64,000 bases of DNA from Cytophagaceae bacterium (GCA_027486845.1 JAIXOL010000025.1:57899-121898), one strand, 5' to 3'; shown: positions 36,224 to 45,339, counted from the stretch's first letter. Translations and numbers: made by a program. The notes: generated from the letters alone by a model not told the origin.

Positions 36224-37105
36224 TTAAAATAAAACCTTTGCTAAATTCCAAATATTTAATAGTACAACCAAAACACCGACTGAAATCATGATAGTTTTTG
36301 GTTCAAACAATCTCACTAAAAATGCACCCAATGGAGCGGCAAAAATACCACCTATGATTAGACCAGCAATTGCTTGCCAAGCTTGAATATCAATAAATAG
36401 CATGAAAACACCAGTGCTAAAAAATGACACAAAAAACTCAGCAGTGTTTACTGTTCCAATTGATTCTTTTGGTGCATTTCCTTTACTAATGAGGTTTGAC
36501 GTAACCAAAGGCCCCCATCCACCACCACCAACAGAGTCAAGAAATCCGCCAAAAAGTCCGAGTAAACCTAAGTTTTTGTTTTGCGGTTCGGTTGGACGAG
36601 TTTTAAATGCTTTTGAAATAATTACACCACCCAATATAATCATATAAATTGAAATATAGGGTTTTATCATTTTTCCATCAAAAACATCTGAAATTAGATA
36701 AGCACCAATCATTGCTCCAATTACACCCGTCAAAACGATTCGGAAAAATAATTTTTTGTCGATATTTCCAAAATAAATATGGGATAAGCCCGAAACGCCA
36801 GTTGTGAAAACTTCGGCAGTATGTACACTGGCAGTTGCATAAGCGGGTGGTACTCCAAGGCCTAAGAGCATTGATGTACATGATGCACCATAAGCCATAC
36901 CAAGTGCACCGTCTACCAATTGTGCTAAAAAACCGATGGCAATATAGTAGAATAATATGGTATCAAAGGCAAAAGAAAACCCACTTAATCCAGTCGAAAT
37001 TCTGTAAATTAAAATACTGAGTAGTGAAATCTTCATAAAAATCATTGCGTATGCAATGAATTTTATTTGTACATTCTCACTTAACGCAATTGCAATTCTT
37101 TTCAT
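36224..37105 (-). CDS. TauE/SafE-family membrane transporter in the sulfur operon
   Basis: The protein has 293 residues and about eight helices, with the two-half layout of TauE/SafE. Each half has a Gly-rich motif: FLAQLVDGALGMAYGASCTS with GVPPAYATASVHTAEVFTTG, and FGGFLDSVGGGGWGPLVTSNL with ESIGTVNTAEFFVS. Family members move sulfur anions or sulfonates, often outward. The position between sulfite reductase (13 bp) and APS reductase (8 bp) makes co-transcription certain. Either it exports excess sulfite made by the pathway, or it imports sulfate; no other sulfate permease is seen in the operon. Direction cannot be told from sequence. Confidence 0.88.
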   Translation of the reverse strand: MKRIAIALSENVQIKFIAYAMIFMKISLLSILIYRISTGLSGFSFAFDTILFYYIAIGFLAQLVDGALGMAYGASCTSMLLGLGVPPAYATASVHTAEVFTTGVSGLSHIYFGNIDKKLFFRIVLTGVIGAMIGAYLISDVFDGKMIKPYISIYMIILGGVIISKAFKTRPTEPQNKNLGLLGLFGGFLDSVGGGGWGPLVTSNLISKGNAPKESIGTVNTAEFFVSFFSTGVFMLFIDIQAWQAIAGLIIGGIFAAPLGAFLVRLFEPKTIMISVGVLVVLLNIWNLAKVLF

Positions 37106-37118
37106 AAATTATTTAAAA

Positions 37119-39197
37119 TTAAGCAACTTCTAAAGTTGATTTGATTGCCTCTCGAATAAGAATTGCTTGTTTTACAAACTCTTCTGAAACAGAAATATAA
37201 TCAACTGCGAAATGTTTACTTGGCTCATTTTTATTGATTTGTAAGATTTGCTCTTTGATATTTCCACCAAATTCTTCCAAAAAATGCTTATCAAATTCTG
37301 TAATAATGCCATTTTGAGTACTGCAACTTACGTTTTTATCAAGTAATAATGCTTTTGCGGTATTTACTTGCGATTGATATGCGTAATATATGGCATCTGC
37401 AAAACGATTTTCGTTGAATGCTTCTTTAGCCCACTCAATTTTTTCTTCTGATTCATAGAAAAGTGTAGCAACTAAATCAATAATTACACTTGCACATTCA
37501 CCCACTCCAATTTCTGTTTGGAAAATTTCATCACGTCCCCAGTCAACAAAATCTGTATCAATTAGAGCTGACAAATCTGCTAATGGTTTTAATAAACTGT
37601 AGAAGTATTTTTCACCTTGACGGTCATAATAATCATTAAAATATTCACCTTCTAAACCGTTTGTTTCGTAATCATTTAATACAACTCTAAGCAATTGAGG
37701 TCCTCTTTTGCTTGGAACCTTAATTACTTTATCAGCAATTCTTCCGCCACCGTTTCCAGTTGTACCACCACCCAATAAAACTTGAAGTGCTGGTAAAACT
37801 TTCCTAGCTGATTTTAAAGAACTGCCATGAAAACCAATGTGAGCCATGCTATGCTGTCCACAAGCATTCATACAGCCAGAAATCTTGATTTGCATATTGT
37901 TTTCCTCAATCAATTCAGGGAATTCTTCTTTCATAACTTTCTCTAATTCGAGAGAAATGCTTGTACTATCAGAAATAGCTAAGTTGCAGGTATCTGTACC
38001 AGGACAGGCTGTAATATTTACAACACTATTTGCACCAGGTGCGGCTAAATTATAATCTGATAAAATTTCAAAAACTGCAACAAGATTTTCAGCTTTTACA
38101 AAACGTAGCAATAAACCTTGATTGACAGTTACACGAACATCATCAGCTACTAAACCTTCAAGTTTTTCGACTAAGCTGCGAGAAACTGTGCTTGAAATAT
38201 TACCTAACGGAACTCTAACAAAAACACCGTAGTACCCGCCTTGTTTTTGAGCAAAAGTATTGGTTTTGAACCAGTTTTGGAACTCAATGCTATCTTTTGT
38301 GCTAATTTCAGATTGAATTCCTATTTCAGATTCTGATTTTTCAGTACTGATTTTATAAGTATTCACTTTTAACGAAAGTTTTTCTTCTTCAACCAATTGG
38401 ATGAAAGCTTCGAAACCTATTTTTGCAATCAAAAATTTTAAACGTGCTTTATGACGTGAATTTCTTTCACCATGACGGTCGAAAACTCTTAAAACAGCTT
38501 CAATCAGCGGAATAATTGCATTCTCTTCAACGAATTCATAAGCCAAATGAGCTAACTGTGGTTGAGCTCCTAAGCCGCCGCCAAGCATGATTTTGAATCC
38601 GCGTTTGCCATCCACAATTTTTGGTATAAAACCTAAATCGTGCATGTAACTAAGTGCTGTATCATTATCGGTATTTGAAAACGACATTTTGAATTTACGT
38701 CCCATTTCTTGGCAAACCGGATTTCGTAAGAAATATTCAAAAGTAGCGTGTACGTAGGGAGTTACATCAAAAGGCTCATTTGGGTCGATACCTGCAGTAG
38801 GCGAGCCTGTTATGTTTCTTACTGTATTGCCACATGCTTCACGTAATGTTATATTATCTTCTTCAAGTTTTGACCAAAGTTCTGGAGTTTTATCTAGGCT
38901 CACAAAGTGAATCTGTACGTCTTGACGAGTAGTAAAATGTAAGTTTCCAGTTGAATATTCATCAGATACATCTGCAATTTTTTTCCATTGATTGAGTGTC
39001 ATTTTACCATAAGGTAACTTGATTCTAATCATTTGTACGCCTTGTTGACGTTGACCATAAACGCCACGAGCGAGTCTTAAACTACGGAATTTTTCTTCGT
39101 GGATTTTACCCTCACGAAACATTTTGATTTTACGCTCTAAATCTATAATGTCTTTTTCGACTAAAGGATTCTCTAACTCAGTTCGAAAGCTTTGCAT
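37119..39197 (-). CDS. Siroheme sulfite reductase with C-terminal HEPN-like extension
   Basis: The protein has 692 residues from the ATG before QSFRTELEN. The first about 560 form a ferredoxin-type nitrite/sulfite reductase: GVYGQRQQGVQMIRIKLPYG, GNLHFTTRQDVQIHFV, NTVRNITGSPTAGIDP, and the cluster/siroheme cysteines in TACPGTDTCNLAISD and ISGCMNACGQHSMAHIGFHG. It reduces sulfite to sulfide. The last about 120 residues are an extra helical domain (NRFADAIYYAYQSQVNTAKALLL, ITEFDKHFLEEFGG) like HEPN domains, without a clear Rx4-6H RNase motif. The gene leads the sulfate-assimilation operon, so sulfite, not nitrite, is the likely substrate. Confidence 0.92.
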   Translation of the reverse strand: MQSFRTELENPLVEKDIIDLERKIKMFREGKIHEEKFRSLRLARGVYGQRQQGVQMIRIKLPYGKMTLNQWKKIADVSDEYSTGNLHFTTRQDVQIHFVSLDKTPELWSKLEEDNITLREACGNTVRNITGSPTAGIDPNEPFDVTPYVHATFEYFLRNPVCQEMGRKFKMSFSNTDNDTALSYMHDLGFIPKIVDGKRGFKIMLGGGLGAQPQLAHLAYEFVEENAIIPLIEAVLRVFDRHGERNSRHKARLKFLIAKIGFEAFIQLVEEEKLSLKVNTYKISTEKSESEIGIQSEISTKDSIEFQNWFKTNTFAQKQGGYYGVFVRVPLGNISSTVSRSLVEKLEGLVADDVRVTVNQGLLLRFVKAENLVAVFEILSDYNLAAPGANSVVNITACPGTDTCNLAISDSTSISLELEKVMKEEFPELIEENNMQIKISGCMNACGQHSMAHIGFHGSSLKSARKVLPALQVLLGGGTTGNGGGRIADKVIKVPSKRGPQLLRVVLNDYETNGLEGEYFNDYYDRQGEKYFYSLLKPLADLSALIDTDFVDWGRDEIFQTEIGVGECASVIIDLVATLFYESEEKIEWAKEAFNENRFADAIYYAYQSQVNTAKALLLDKNVSCSTQNGIITEFDKHFLEEFGGNIKEQILQINKNEPSKHFAVDYISVSEEFVKQAILIREAIKSTLEVA

Positions 39198-39221
39198 ATT
39201 CTTAATAAGTATTTTATTGCA

Positions 39222-39255
39222 CAAATATATATTAAGTCTATTATAATTATAGACT
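39222..39255 (-). promoter_or_regulatory. Candidate promoter and palindromic operator of the sulfur operon
   Basis: On the minus strand TATATTTG (39229-39222) matches the -7 consensus. Five nucleotides upstream lies AGTCTAT-N7-ATAGACT (39235-39255), a perfect 7-bp inverted repeat that covers the place where the -33 box should be; no TTTG is found there. The site would lie near -20 to -40 of the transcript. The regulator is unknown; an Rrf2-type or other cysteine-responsive protein is a guess. Confidence 0.6.
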
Positions 39256-39326
39256 ATATGGGTAATTATTTTTTCAAAATATTAGATAAGTGCAATTATA
39301 TCAAAAATTCGTTTAATTAATTATTG

Positions 39327-39391
39327 TAGAGCAAGTTTCTAAGTCGCATGTTTGATGTTTTTGAGAGTAAGCAAGATTAAAACTTGCTCTA
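39327..39391. repeat. Long inverted repeat between rnz and the sulfur operon
   Basis: TAGAGCAAGTTT (39327-39338) and AAACTTGCTCTA (39380-39391) form perfect 12-bp arms around a 41-nt loop. It begins 11 bp after the rnz stop codon on the minus strand. There is no T run, so it is either a weak terminator or a member of the intergenic inverted-repeat set in this window. Confidence 0.6.
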
Positions 39392-39401
39392 TAATTTCAA
39401 A

Positions 39402-40313
39402 TTAAATTTCATAAGATTTTCCTTCTTCGGCTAAAATGGTGTTTTCAAAAACTGTTTTAGCCTCTAAAAGATGCGTTTCAAGGGTTTTGTATCGAGAAGA
39501 ATAATGTCCAATTATTAAATGTTGGGCATTAGATTGTTTGGCAATCATAGCCGCTTGGCGTGCCGTAGAATGGTTTGTTTGCTCAGCACGTTTGAGTTCG
39601 GAGTCAGTGAAAGTAGCTTCGTGATAAATTGCATCAATGTTATATAATTGGCTGATTTTTAGTTCGTTATAAGCAGTATCTGAGCAATAGGCAAATGATT
39701 TTGAAACACAACCTGCTATCGTATAATCTTCGTTTTTGTAAGTAATTCCACTTAATTCGTCATAAATATCGAGTCCATCTTTTAGCATTTTTAGATACGG
39801 AATCGGAAAATTTTCAAACAATTTTTCTGCAACGATTTTTCTCTTGGAGGCTTTTGAACGAAACAAAAAACCACAACATGGTATTCGATGATGTAAGGGA
39901 ATAGTTTCGACCGTTACTAAATTGGTTTCGAGTATATTATAAGCGTTTTCAGTATCGGTTTCTACAAAATTGATTTTGAAATGTAGGCGTGTTTCAGAAT
40001 GTTTGAATTGAGAGGTTAGAATTTCATTGAGTCCACGAGGAGCAAAAATCGTTAATTCCTCCTTGCGTTGGTTCATGCTCCAACTTGAAAGCAAGCCAAT
40101 TAACCCAAAGTAATGGTCGCCGTGCAAGTGGCTAATAAAAATATGGCGTATTCTTGAAGATTTGACTTTTTGTTCGAGTAAACGATATTGCGTACCTTCA
40201 CCACAATCAATCAAAAATGATTCATTTTCGATTGATAATAAAAAAGCTGATGGATACCTATTTATAACAGGAGTAGCCGAGCCAGTACCTAAGACTAAAA
40301 AATCAAAATTCAT
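39402..40313 (-). CDS. rnz: Ribonuclease Z
   Basis: The enzyme has 303 residues, the short bacterial form. The metallo-beta-lactamase zinc motif is FISHLHGDHYFGLIGLL. Further metal ligands are in AYCSDTAYNE and EATFTDSE, with the C-terminal His in LIIGHYSSRYK. The tRNase Z exosite region lies around KIVAEKLFENFPIPYLKML. It removes 3' trailers from tRNA precursors. It lies about 100 bp downstream of a STAS-domain gene on the same strand, a pairing often seen in Cytophagales. A long inverted repeat fills the spacer. Confidence 0.96.
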   Translation of the reverse strand: MNFDFLVLGTGSATPVINRYPSAFLLSIENESFLIDCGEGTQYRLLEQKVKSSRIRHIFISHLHGDHYFGLIGLLSSWSMNQRKEELTIFAPRGLNEILTSQFKHSETRLHFKINFVETDTENAYNILETNLVTVETIPLHHRIPCCGFLFRSKASKRKIVAEKLFENFPIPYLKMLKDGLDIYDELSGITYKNEDYTIAGCVSKSFAYCSDTAYNELKISQLYNIDAIYHEATFTDSELKRAEQTNHSTARQAAMIAKQSNAQHLIIGHYSSRYKTLETHLLEAKTVFENTILAEEGKSYEI

Positions 40314-40326
40314 AAATTATGATAGG

Positions 40327-40408
40327 TTACTGGAAATTGGAGATTTGGAATGAATGAAGATTTCTAGTAATTGCACGGGTGGCTCCGTAATTTCCCAATT
40401 TCCAGTAA
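40327..40408. repeat. Long inverted repeat between the STAS gene and rnz
   Basis: TTACTGGAAATTGG (40327-40340) and CCAATTTCCAGTAA (40395-40408) are perfect 14-bp arms. Inside the 54-nt loop, ACGG-GTGGCT-CCGT forms a second hairpin. The repeat fills nearly the whole space between the two genes. Confidence 0.7.
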
Positions 40409-40414
40409 ATAAAA

Positions 40415-40837
40415 TCAAAATTTCCCTTCAGTAAAGCCATTTTCTTCACCTAAATCGAAATCGTCATCTTTTTCGTCACGGAAATCGTTTTCTAAATCGT
40501 TCATAAATACAGCGTCGATTCCTTCGTCAGTAGTTGGAAGTAGAACAATTTCATGGATTTTTTCACCATCAATCAAATCAAGGATATCGTCGTCTTTTGT
40601 ACAAACAATAAAAAGACCTTGTTCGGTACGACAAACTTTAGTTGCTTTTCGTAGAAGAGAAAGCCCAGATTCGTCGATTTCTAAAACTTTAGAGAAATCA
40701 AGAATCATATTCGTCAACCCTTCACGGTATAAAACAATAATTTGTTTTTCAATTTCTGGTGTAATTGATTTATCGAATTTACTCTCATTTAATTGAATAA
40801 GGGCATAATGTTCGGTTTTCTCAATTGAATAATTCAT
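40415..40837 (-). CDS. STAS-domain protein (anti-sigma factor antagonist type)
   Basis: The protein has 140 residues. The STAS core runs from about 3 to 105 and has the signature LDFSKVLEIDESGLSLLRKA, with the Ser of DESGLS in the place phosphorylated in SpoIIAA-like proteins. The tail (NDLENDFRDEKDDDFDLGEE) is strongly acidic and probably disordered. Partners such as an RsbW-like kinase are not in the window. A TAAATTTG -7 element lies 25 nt upstream of the ATG without a matching -33. Its role could be in stress signalling or envelope lipid transport; the domain alone does not decide. Confidence 0.85.
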   Translation of the reverse strand: MNYSIEKTEHYALIQLNESKFDKSITPEIEKQIIVLYREGLTNMILDFSKVLEIDESGLSLLRKATKVCRTEQGLFIVCTKDDDILDLIDGEKIHEIVLLPTTDEGIDAVFMNDLENDFRDEKDDDFDLGEENGFTEGKF

Positions 40838-40939
40838 AAGTGATAATAACTTTTAATTTTTGCAAATTTAATTTAAAAATTTATTTATTACTGTTGAACG
40901 AAATAAAATTTCATTTAATTAAGGCAAAATAATAATATT

Positions 40940-41827
40940 TTAGGAAACAAATTTATCGAGAATTACATCAACTATTTTGTTTAAGAAACGAATTTTCTTT
41001 GCAATTGTTTTTCCAATTGTGGGTTTATTGGGAACTTCAATACCAAAAGTCGGTTTAATTTTGGAAAGTTTTTTCTGTGAATATTTGTTTAATTTTTCAA
41101 AATATTCTTTAGGAAATTGTCTATCTCGGTAATTGATTGAATAAAGTTTTGATGTTGATTTTAATTGCGTAATATTTCTTTCTGGTTGATTCCAATAACC
41201 AATATTAATACCTGATTCCTTTAAAATATATACTCCTTCGTATATCGCAGGCACATGTTCAAGCCAAAGTTGGTCGGTGTTTAAACCTTTACACAAATCT
41301 TTAAAACCCTTTGTTCTTGTATTTTTGCCCCACCATTTTAGAAATTTAAATGTTTCATCTGATTTCTTAAAGCCAATAAATCCAGCATGATAAATGCCCG
41401 AATTTAGAATTAGCTTTTCGTTAGGATGTTTATTGGCAAAAAGTAATTGGGGTGTTAGAACTATATTTGAATGGTTGAGTAAATCACAAACAAATGCTAA
41501 GGACTGAAATATGACTGATGTACAGTCTATGAAAATCAATTTCTCGGTTTTTTCTAAGAAATATTCTGCAAAAAATGGCTTGCAATTTGGAATAATTTCC
41601 TCGTAAGTATATCGTGAACACATTTTATCAAAACCATTAATATTGAGTGAATTAATGCTTGTAAAAGGGTAGGGGGATTGAACGTATGCCGGTATTTTAT
41701 CTTCGAAATCAACTAAACCAATTTGAAAATTATAATCAGGATTATGTGTTTTCAGCGAATCGCCCAAAACTATGGCATTCGCTATTTGACTGATTGAACA
41801 AACTGTATATATGATTGGAGATGCCAA
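40940..41827 (-). CDS. GT8-like glycosyltransferase paralogue lacking the DXD motif
   Basis: The protein has 295 residues and starts with TTG; no ATG, GTG or other TTG exists in the 15 codons up to the upstream stop, and the alignment with its paralogue supports this start. It is a homologue of the gene at 43132: TVCSISQIANAIVLGDSLKT matches TLCSVNYLAQAITLGDSLKE, and the C-terminal IGYWNQPERNITQ matches VAYWNLHERICSF. At the metal-binding DXD, where the paralogue has FDPDIIVF, this protein has IDCTSVIF. Metal and donor binding may be lost, so it could be inactive or work in another way. It closes the polysaccharide cluster. Confidence 0.78.
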   Translation of the reverse strand: MASPIIYTVCSISQIANAIVLGDSLKTHNPDYNFQIGLVDFEDKIPAYVQSPYPFTSINSLNINGFDKMCSRYTYEEIIPNCKPFFAEYFLEKTEKLIFIDCTSVIFQSLAFVCDLLNHSNIVLTPQLLFANKHPNEKLILNSGIYHAGFIGFKKSDETFKFLKWWGKNTRTKGFKDLCKGLNTDQLWLEHVPAIYEGVYILKESGINIGYWNQPERNITQLKSTSKLYSINYRDRQFPKEYFEKLNKYSQKKLSKIKPTFGIEVPNKPTIGKTIAKKIRFLNKIVDVILDKFVS

Positions 41828-41917
41828 TTTAATATTTATTAATAGTGATAAGAAGGTCAGGTTTTTAACCTGTTAAAATAATAAAACTGCCTATTTATAA
41901 AACAACCATGAAAATAC

Positions 41918-43135
41918 TTATAAAACACTTTTTAGGGCGTTTTCAATATTATCTGTACACTTTTGCAATGTCCATTCTGTACGGACGTATTCGGCTGCGA
42001 AAATACCCATTTCTTTTCTTAATTCTGAATTTTCACTTAGTCTATCCAAATATTTTGCGAGATTCACAGGGTTTCTATCGCTCAAAAAACCATTTTTATT
42101 TGGAATAATTGTCTCTTTTACTCCTCCTTCCTGTAGTGTAATAACCGGTGTGCCACAGGCATTGGCTTCGAGAGGGGCAAATCCAAATGGTTCGAGTTGC
42201 GAAGTATAAATCATGCAGAGTGCGTTTGAAAGTAAATCTACGAGTTTAGTATCTGAAACCATTGTTTTAATTTCAAAACTTACACCTATTTGTTTGGCGA
42301 GTGTTTGCATTTCTTCGGCATAAATTTGATTTACCATGTTAGCCACCCAAACGAGTTTAATTCCTTTGTTTTTCATTTGAGCCATTGCTTTGATGGCTAA
42401 ATGAGGGTTTTTGTTGACGTAGAAATTTCCTAATCCAATTACATAATCTGATTTTTCAATTGTATTAGCCTTGAAAATATCTGTATCAATGCCCAAATAA
42501 CAAACTTCGGCTGGTGAGCCGTATGCTTTTAAACAACTTTCTGCCGAATATATAGAATTGACCAAAACCTTATCGAATGCTTCATAATTGTGTCGTTCTT
42601 CACGCATTTGCAATCGATTTCGGCGTTCAACCCATAAATCTTCTAAAAATGGTAGCCAATAGCTTCGGCGTAAAACCTTTCCTGCTGCACCAGGTAGAGC
42701 CTCCCAAACAAGTCGTGGAAGTGATTCATAAAAAAATCTGAATGGCTCTCCTAAATATAAAACTTTCGGAATCTTAACAAATTGACCGATAAAAGGAACA
42801 GCATAAAAGAAACAACTATTGGCAAAAAGTACGTCGAAACCACCAGCATTGATTTCATCGGCACATCGCTTACAATGGATTTCCATTTCAAGCATATTTT
42901 GGTCTTTTTCAAAAAAAAAGGACTTAATTTTATCTTTTAATGAAGTTTCTTTTGTCCGATTATAAGTGATTTTATGAATTTTTATATCAGCAGGAATTTG
43001 CATAAAACCATCTGCATCGGGCGAATTACTCCAAATTTCAATTTGATGTCCTCTTTGATGAAGCCCATTCAAATGATAGTTCAATGCTCTGCTACCACCA
43101 CCACTCGGAAGGTTATGCCAAATTGCAATTTTCAT
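41918..43135 (-). CDS. GT4-family glycosyltransferase
   Basis: The protein has 405 residues. The N-terminus has IAIWHNLPSGGGSRALNYHL with a Gly-rich acceptor-site loop. The C-terminal GT-B half has GLGNFYVNKNPHLAIKAMAQ and the E-x7-E motif SQLEPFGFAPLEANACGTPV. A basic, Trp/Arg-rich segment (LRRSYWLPFLEDLWVERRN) may contact the membrane. Its start overlaps the stop of the GT8-like gene by 4 nt, so the two are translationally coupled. It probably adds one residue to the exported polysaccharide in the cytoplasm. The sugar is unknown. Confidence 0.9.
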   Translation of the reverse strand: MKIAIWHNLPSGGGSRALNYHLNGLHQRGHQIEIWSNSPDADGFMQIPADIKIHKITYNRTKETSLKDKIKSFFFEKDQNMLEMEIHCKRCADEINAGGFDVLFANSCFFYAVPFIGQFVKIPKVLYLGEPFRFFYESLPRLVWEALPGAAGKVLRRSYWLPFLEDLWVERRNRLQMREERHNYEAFDKVLVNSIYSAESCLKAYGSPAEVCYLGIDTDIFKANTIEKSDYVIGLGNFYVNKNPHLAIKAMAQMKNKGIKLVWVANMVNQIYAEEMQTLAKQIGVSFEIKTMVSDTKLVDLLSNALCMIYTSQLEPFGFAPLEANACGTPVITLQEGGVKETIIPNKNGFLSDRNPVNLAKYLDRLSENSELRKEMGIFAAEYVRTEWTLQKCTDNIENALKSVL

Positions 43136-44115
43136 AGTTTTTCAATAAAAGAGGCTAATTTTTCAAGAGGCATTTTAGCAAATTTACGTACTCGAACCAA
43201 CCGTTGTACTTTCTTTGGTTTTATATAATCGCACTTAAAGTTTTTCCAATAAAGTTCGTTATTGGCTAAAAGTTTGTTGCGATAAAGTTCAAAAAGTGGA
43301 ACAATATCGACGCGTTCTTCAAAGTTGATTCTGTTTTGGTATTTAGAAACTTCGTTAGGTTTAGCAATTAAATAGCCACTATAATGGAAAAACTGCAATG
43401 GAATTTTACCATTTATCACCCAACGATTTTCGATAAATGAACAAATTCTTTCATGCAGATTCCAATAAGCAACATTATTGCCTAAGTGTTTATCAATGAA
43501 TACTTTATCGAAATAAACTGGAAAGAATTCTGCCCAATGTTGGTCAACAAAAAGTCCATTACAAAGGTCGATAATACATTCATTTTTGAGTTTATCACAC
43601 CACCAATTTATCATTCTTTGTGCTTCGGTCGAGCGTTTGATTGCCACAAAACCAAAGTTAAAAATACCTGTATTGATAATATCTTCTTCACTTTGCCATT
43701 TATCATCATTGTAAGGTGTGGTCAAGTGTGGAGTAACGACGATATTATTTTCCACTAATTTATTCGTCAAATGTAATAATTGATTGAAAACAATTATATC
43801 TGGGTCGAAATAAATAATATTTGTAATATCAGGACGATTCTTTAAAAAATAATCAAAGTAAAATGGTTTTACAGCCGTATTTAATTCGGTTATATTATAT
43901 CGCTGACACATTTCTTCAAAATCAGAAATATTTATTTTATCAACCTCTAAAAGTTGAAATTTTGGCAATTTTGATTGGTCAATTTCCTTTGTTTCAAGTT
44001 TATCGACTAAACCAATAACAAAATGCATGTCAGGGTTTTGTTCTTTCAATGAATCTCCCAGAGTAATTGCCTGAGCAAGATAATTAACTGAACAAAGTGT
44101 GAAAACAAGAGTCAT
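43132..44115 (-). CDS. GT8-like glycosyltransferase
   Basis: The protein has 327 residues. It is a GT-A type transferase with a clear DXD motif at residues 104-106 (IIYFDPDIIVF). Other features are FTLCSVNYLAQAITLGDSL at the N-terminus, ALKPFYFDYFL-like AVKPFYFDYFLK, NTGIFNFGFVAIK, DQHWAEFFPVYFD and the C-terminal FFHYSGY. This sort of protein is common in Bacteroidota glycan clusters. It retains the residues its shorter paralogue at 40940 lost. It is coupled by a 4-nt overlap to the downstream GT4 gene. The donor sugar cannot be inferred. Confidence 0.85.
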   Translation of the reverse strand: MTLVFTLCSVNYLAQAITLGDSLKEQNPDMHFVIGLVDKLETKEIDQSKLPKFQLLEVDKINISDFEEMCQRYNITELNTAVKPFYFDYFLKNRPDITNIIYFDPDIIVFNQLLHLTNKLVENNIVVTPHLTTPYNDDKWQSEEDIINTGIFNFGFVAIKRSTEAQRMINWWCDKLKNECIIDLCNGLFVDQHWAEFFPVYFDKVFIDKHLGNNVAYWNLHERICSFIENRWVINGKIPLQFFHYSGYLIAKPNEVSKYQNRINFEERVDIVPLFELYRNKLLANNELYWKNFKCDYIKPKKVQRLVRVRKFAKMPLEKLASFIEKL

Positions 44116-44170
44116 GGAAGAAATTACGACGGTTTGAGCCGTACGATTAGGATTTACTAAATTTAAACGG

Positions 44171-45334
44171 TCAAATATTTGATAAAGACCTTAATAGTTC
44201 TTCAATTTTGATTACCGAATTTTCAAAACTATACATTTTCAATACTTTTTCTTTGGCATTATGACCTAATTGTTGTGATAAAACTTGATTTCTATACAAA
44301 TCTATTATTTTTACTGCCATTTCGTTTGTATTTAAGTATGGTACAAGTACTCCTGCATCAGCCTCAATAAATTCCGAACAGCCTCCTGTTTTTTCAAAAC
44401 CAACAATTGTTCGTTTCATAAGAGCCGCTTCGAGCATTACTAATGGAAAAGGATCTTCACGAGAAGGTAAAGTGAAAATATCTAAAACATTAATCAATTC
44501 GATTGCATCTGGCGTTTGTTCAATAAAAGTGATATGTTTTTTTATGCCTAATTTTTCGATATCATAGCAAATTTGTTCGTAATATTCGCCTTCTTTTTTT
44601 ATACCAATCCATACAAAATGAAACTTGCTTTTGGGCGATAAGTCTAAAATTCTGCTTGCAACTAATGCAAATATATCAATTCCTTTCCTCCATTCGGCAT
44701 TGCCGCAGCCACCAATTAAAAAAGTATTTTTGGGTAAATTATACTTTTGCTTAATCGTTTCATTATCACTTGAATGGCTTCTTGAAATTACTTTTTCATT
44801 TTCCACAAACGAATGAATTACTTCAGTTTTCTCATTAGGAAAATGATATTTTTCGGTTATATTTCCGGCAACAGCTTTTGAGCAAGCAATAAGTTTTGTA
44901 GTATTATTGAATAAAAACTCTCGGTCTTGTTTGTTTGAATATAGCTGAATCGAAAATTCGAGTTCGTGAATATGCGTAATCAAAGGAGCTTTGAGGAAAT
45001 TTAAAAGTTCAGGAATTACCCAAGCCGTTGCGATGGTATTGGCGTATATTAAATCAAAATTTTCGGCAAGTAGTGATGATTGAAATTGTGCTTTTTGTGT
45101 ATCTTTTTTTGGAATCAACTTTGAGATTGCTTTTTTGTAAAAAGCCTCGCTCACGTCCAAATTGGGATATATAGTCACTGAACAAATTTCTTCAAAATCA
45201 TGCTTTAAAATTCCATCGCTTAGCAGAAGTAAATGCATAGATACATCTTTTTTACTTAAATATTGCATAATATTCAGTAAAAAAAGTTGAGCCCCAGCTC
45301 GATTTGCATCATGGCTTATAAAGAGGATTTTCAT
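44171..45334 (-). CDS. GT4-family glycosyltransferase
   Basis: The protein has 387 residues. The N-terminal half starts ILFISHDANRAGAQLFLLNI with the Gly-rich loop. The C-terminal half has LIGGCGNAEWRKGIDIFALV, FVWIGIKKEGEYY and the E-x7-E motif [20 protein letters not shown]. This motif is nearly the same as in the gene at 45924 ([17 protein letters not shown]), so the two are related paralogues that probably add similar residues. gmhA lies 5 bp upstream. Action is cytoplasmic. Confidence 0.9.
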   Translation of the reverse strand: MKILFISHDANRAGAQLFLLNIMQYLSKKDVSMHLLLLSDGILKHDFEEICSVTIYPNLDVSEAFYKKAISKLIPKKDTQKAQFQSSLLAENFDLIYANTIATAWVIPELLNFLKAPLITHIHELEFSIQLYSNKQDREFLFNNTTKLIACSKAVAGNITEKYHFPNEKTEVIHSFVENEKVISRSHSSDNETIKQKYNLPKNTFLIGGCGNAEWRKGIDIFALVASRILDLSPKSKFHFVWIGIKKEGEYYEQICYDIEKLGIKKHITFIEQTPDAIELINVLDIFTLPSREDPFPLVMLEAALMKRTIVGFEKTGGCSEFIEADAGVLVPYLNTNEMAVKIIDLYRNQVLSQQLGHNAKEKVLKMYSFENSVIKIEELLRSLSNI

Positions 45335-45339
45335 ATCTA

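Noticed and set aside
41858..41872. The small inverted repeat CAGGTT-TTT-AACCTG before the GT8-like gene.
   Set aside because: It has a 6-bp stem in A/T-rich sequence with no clear tail; too weak to call.
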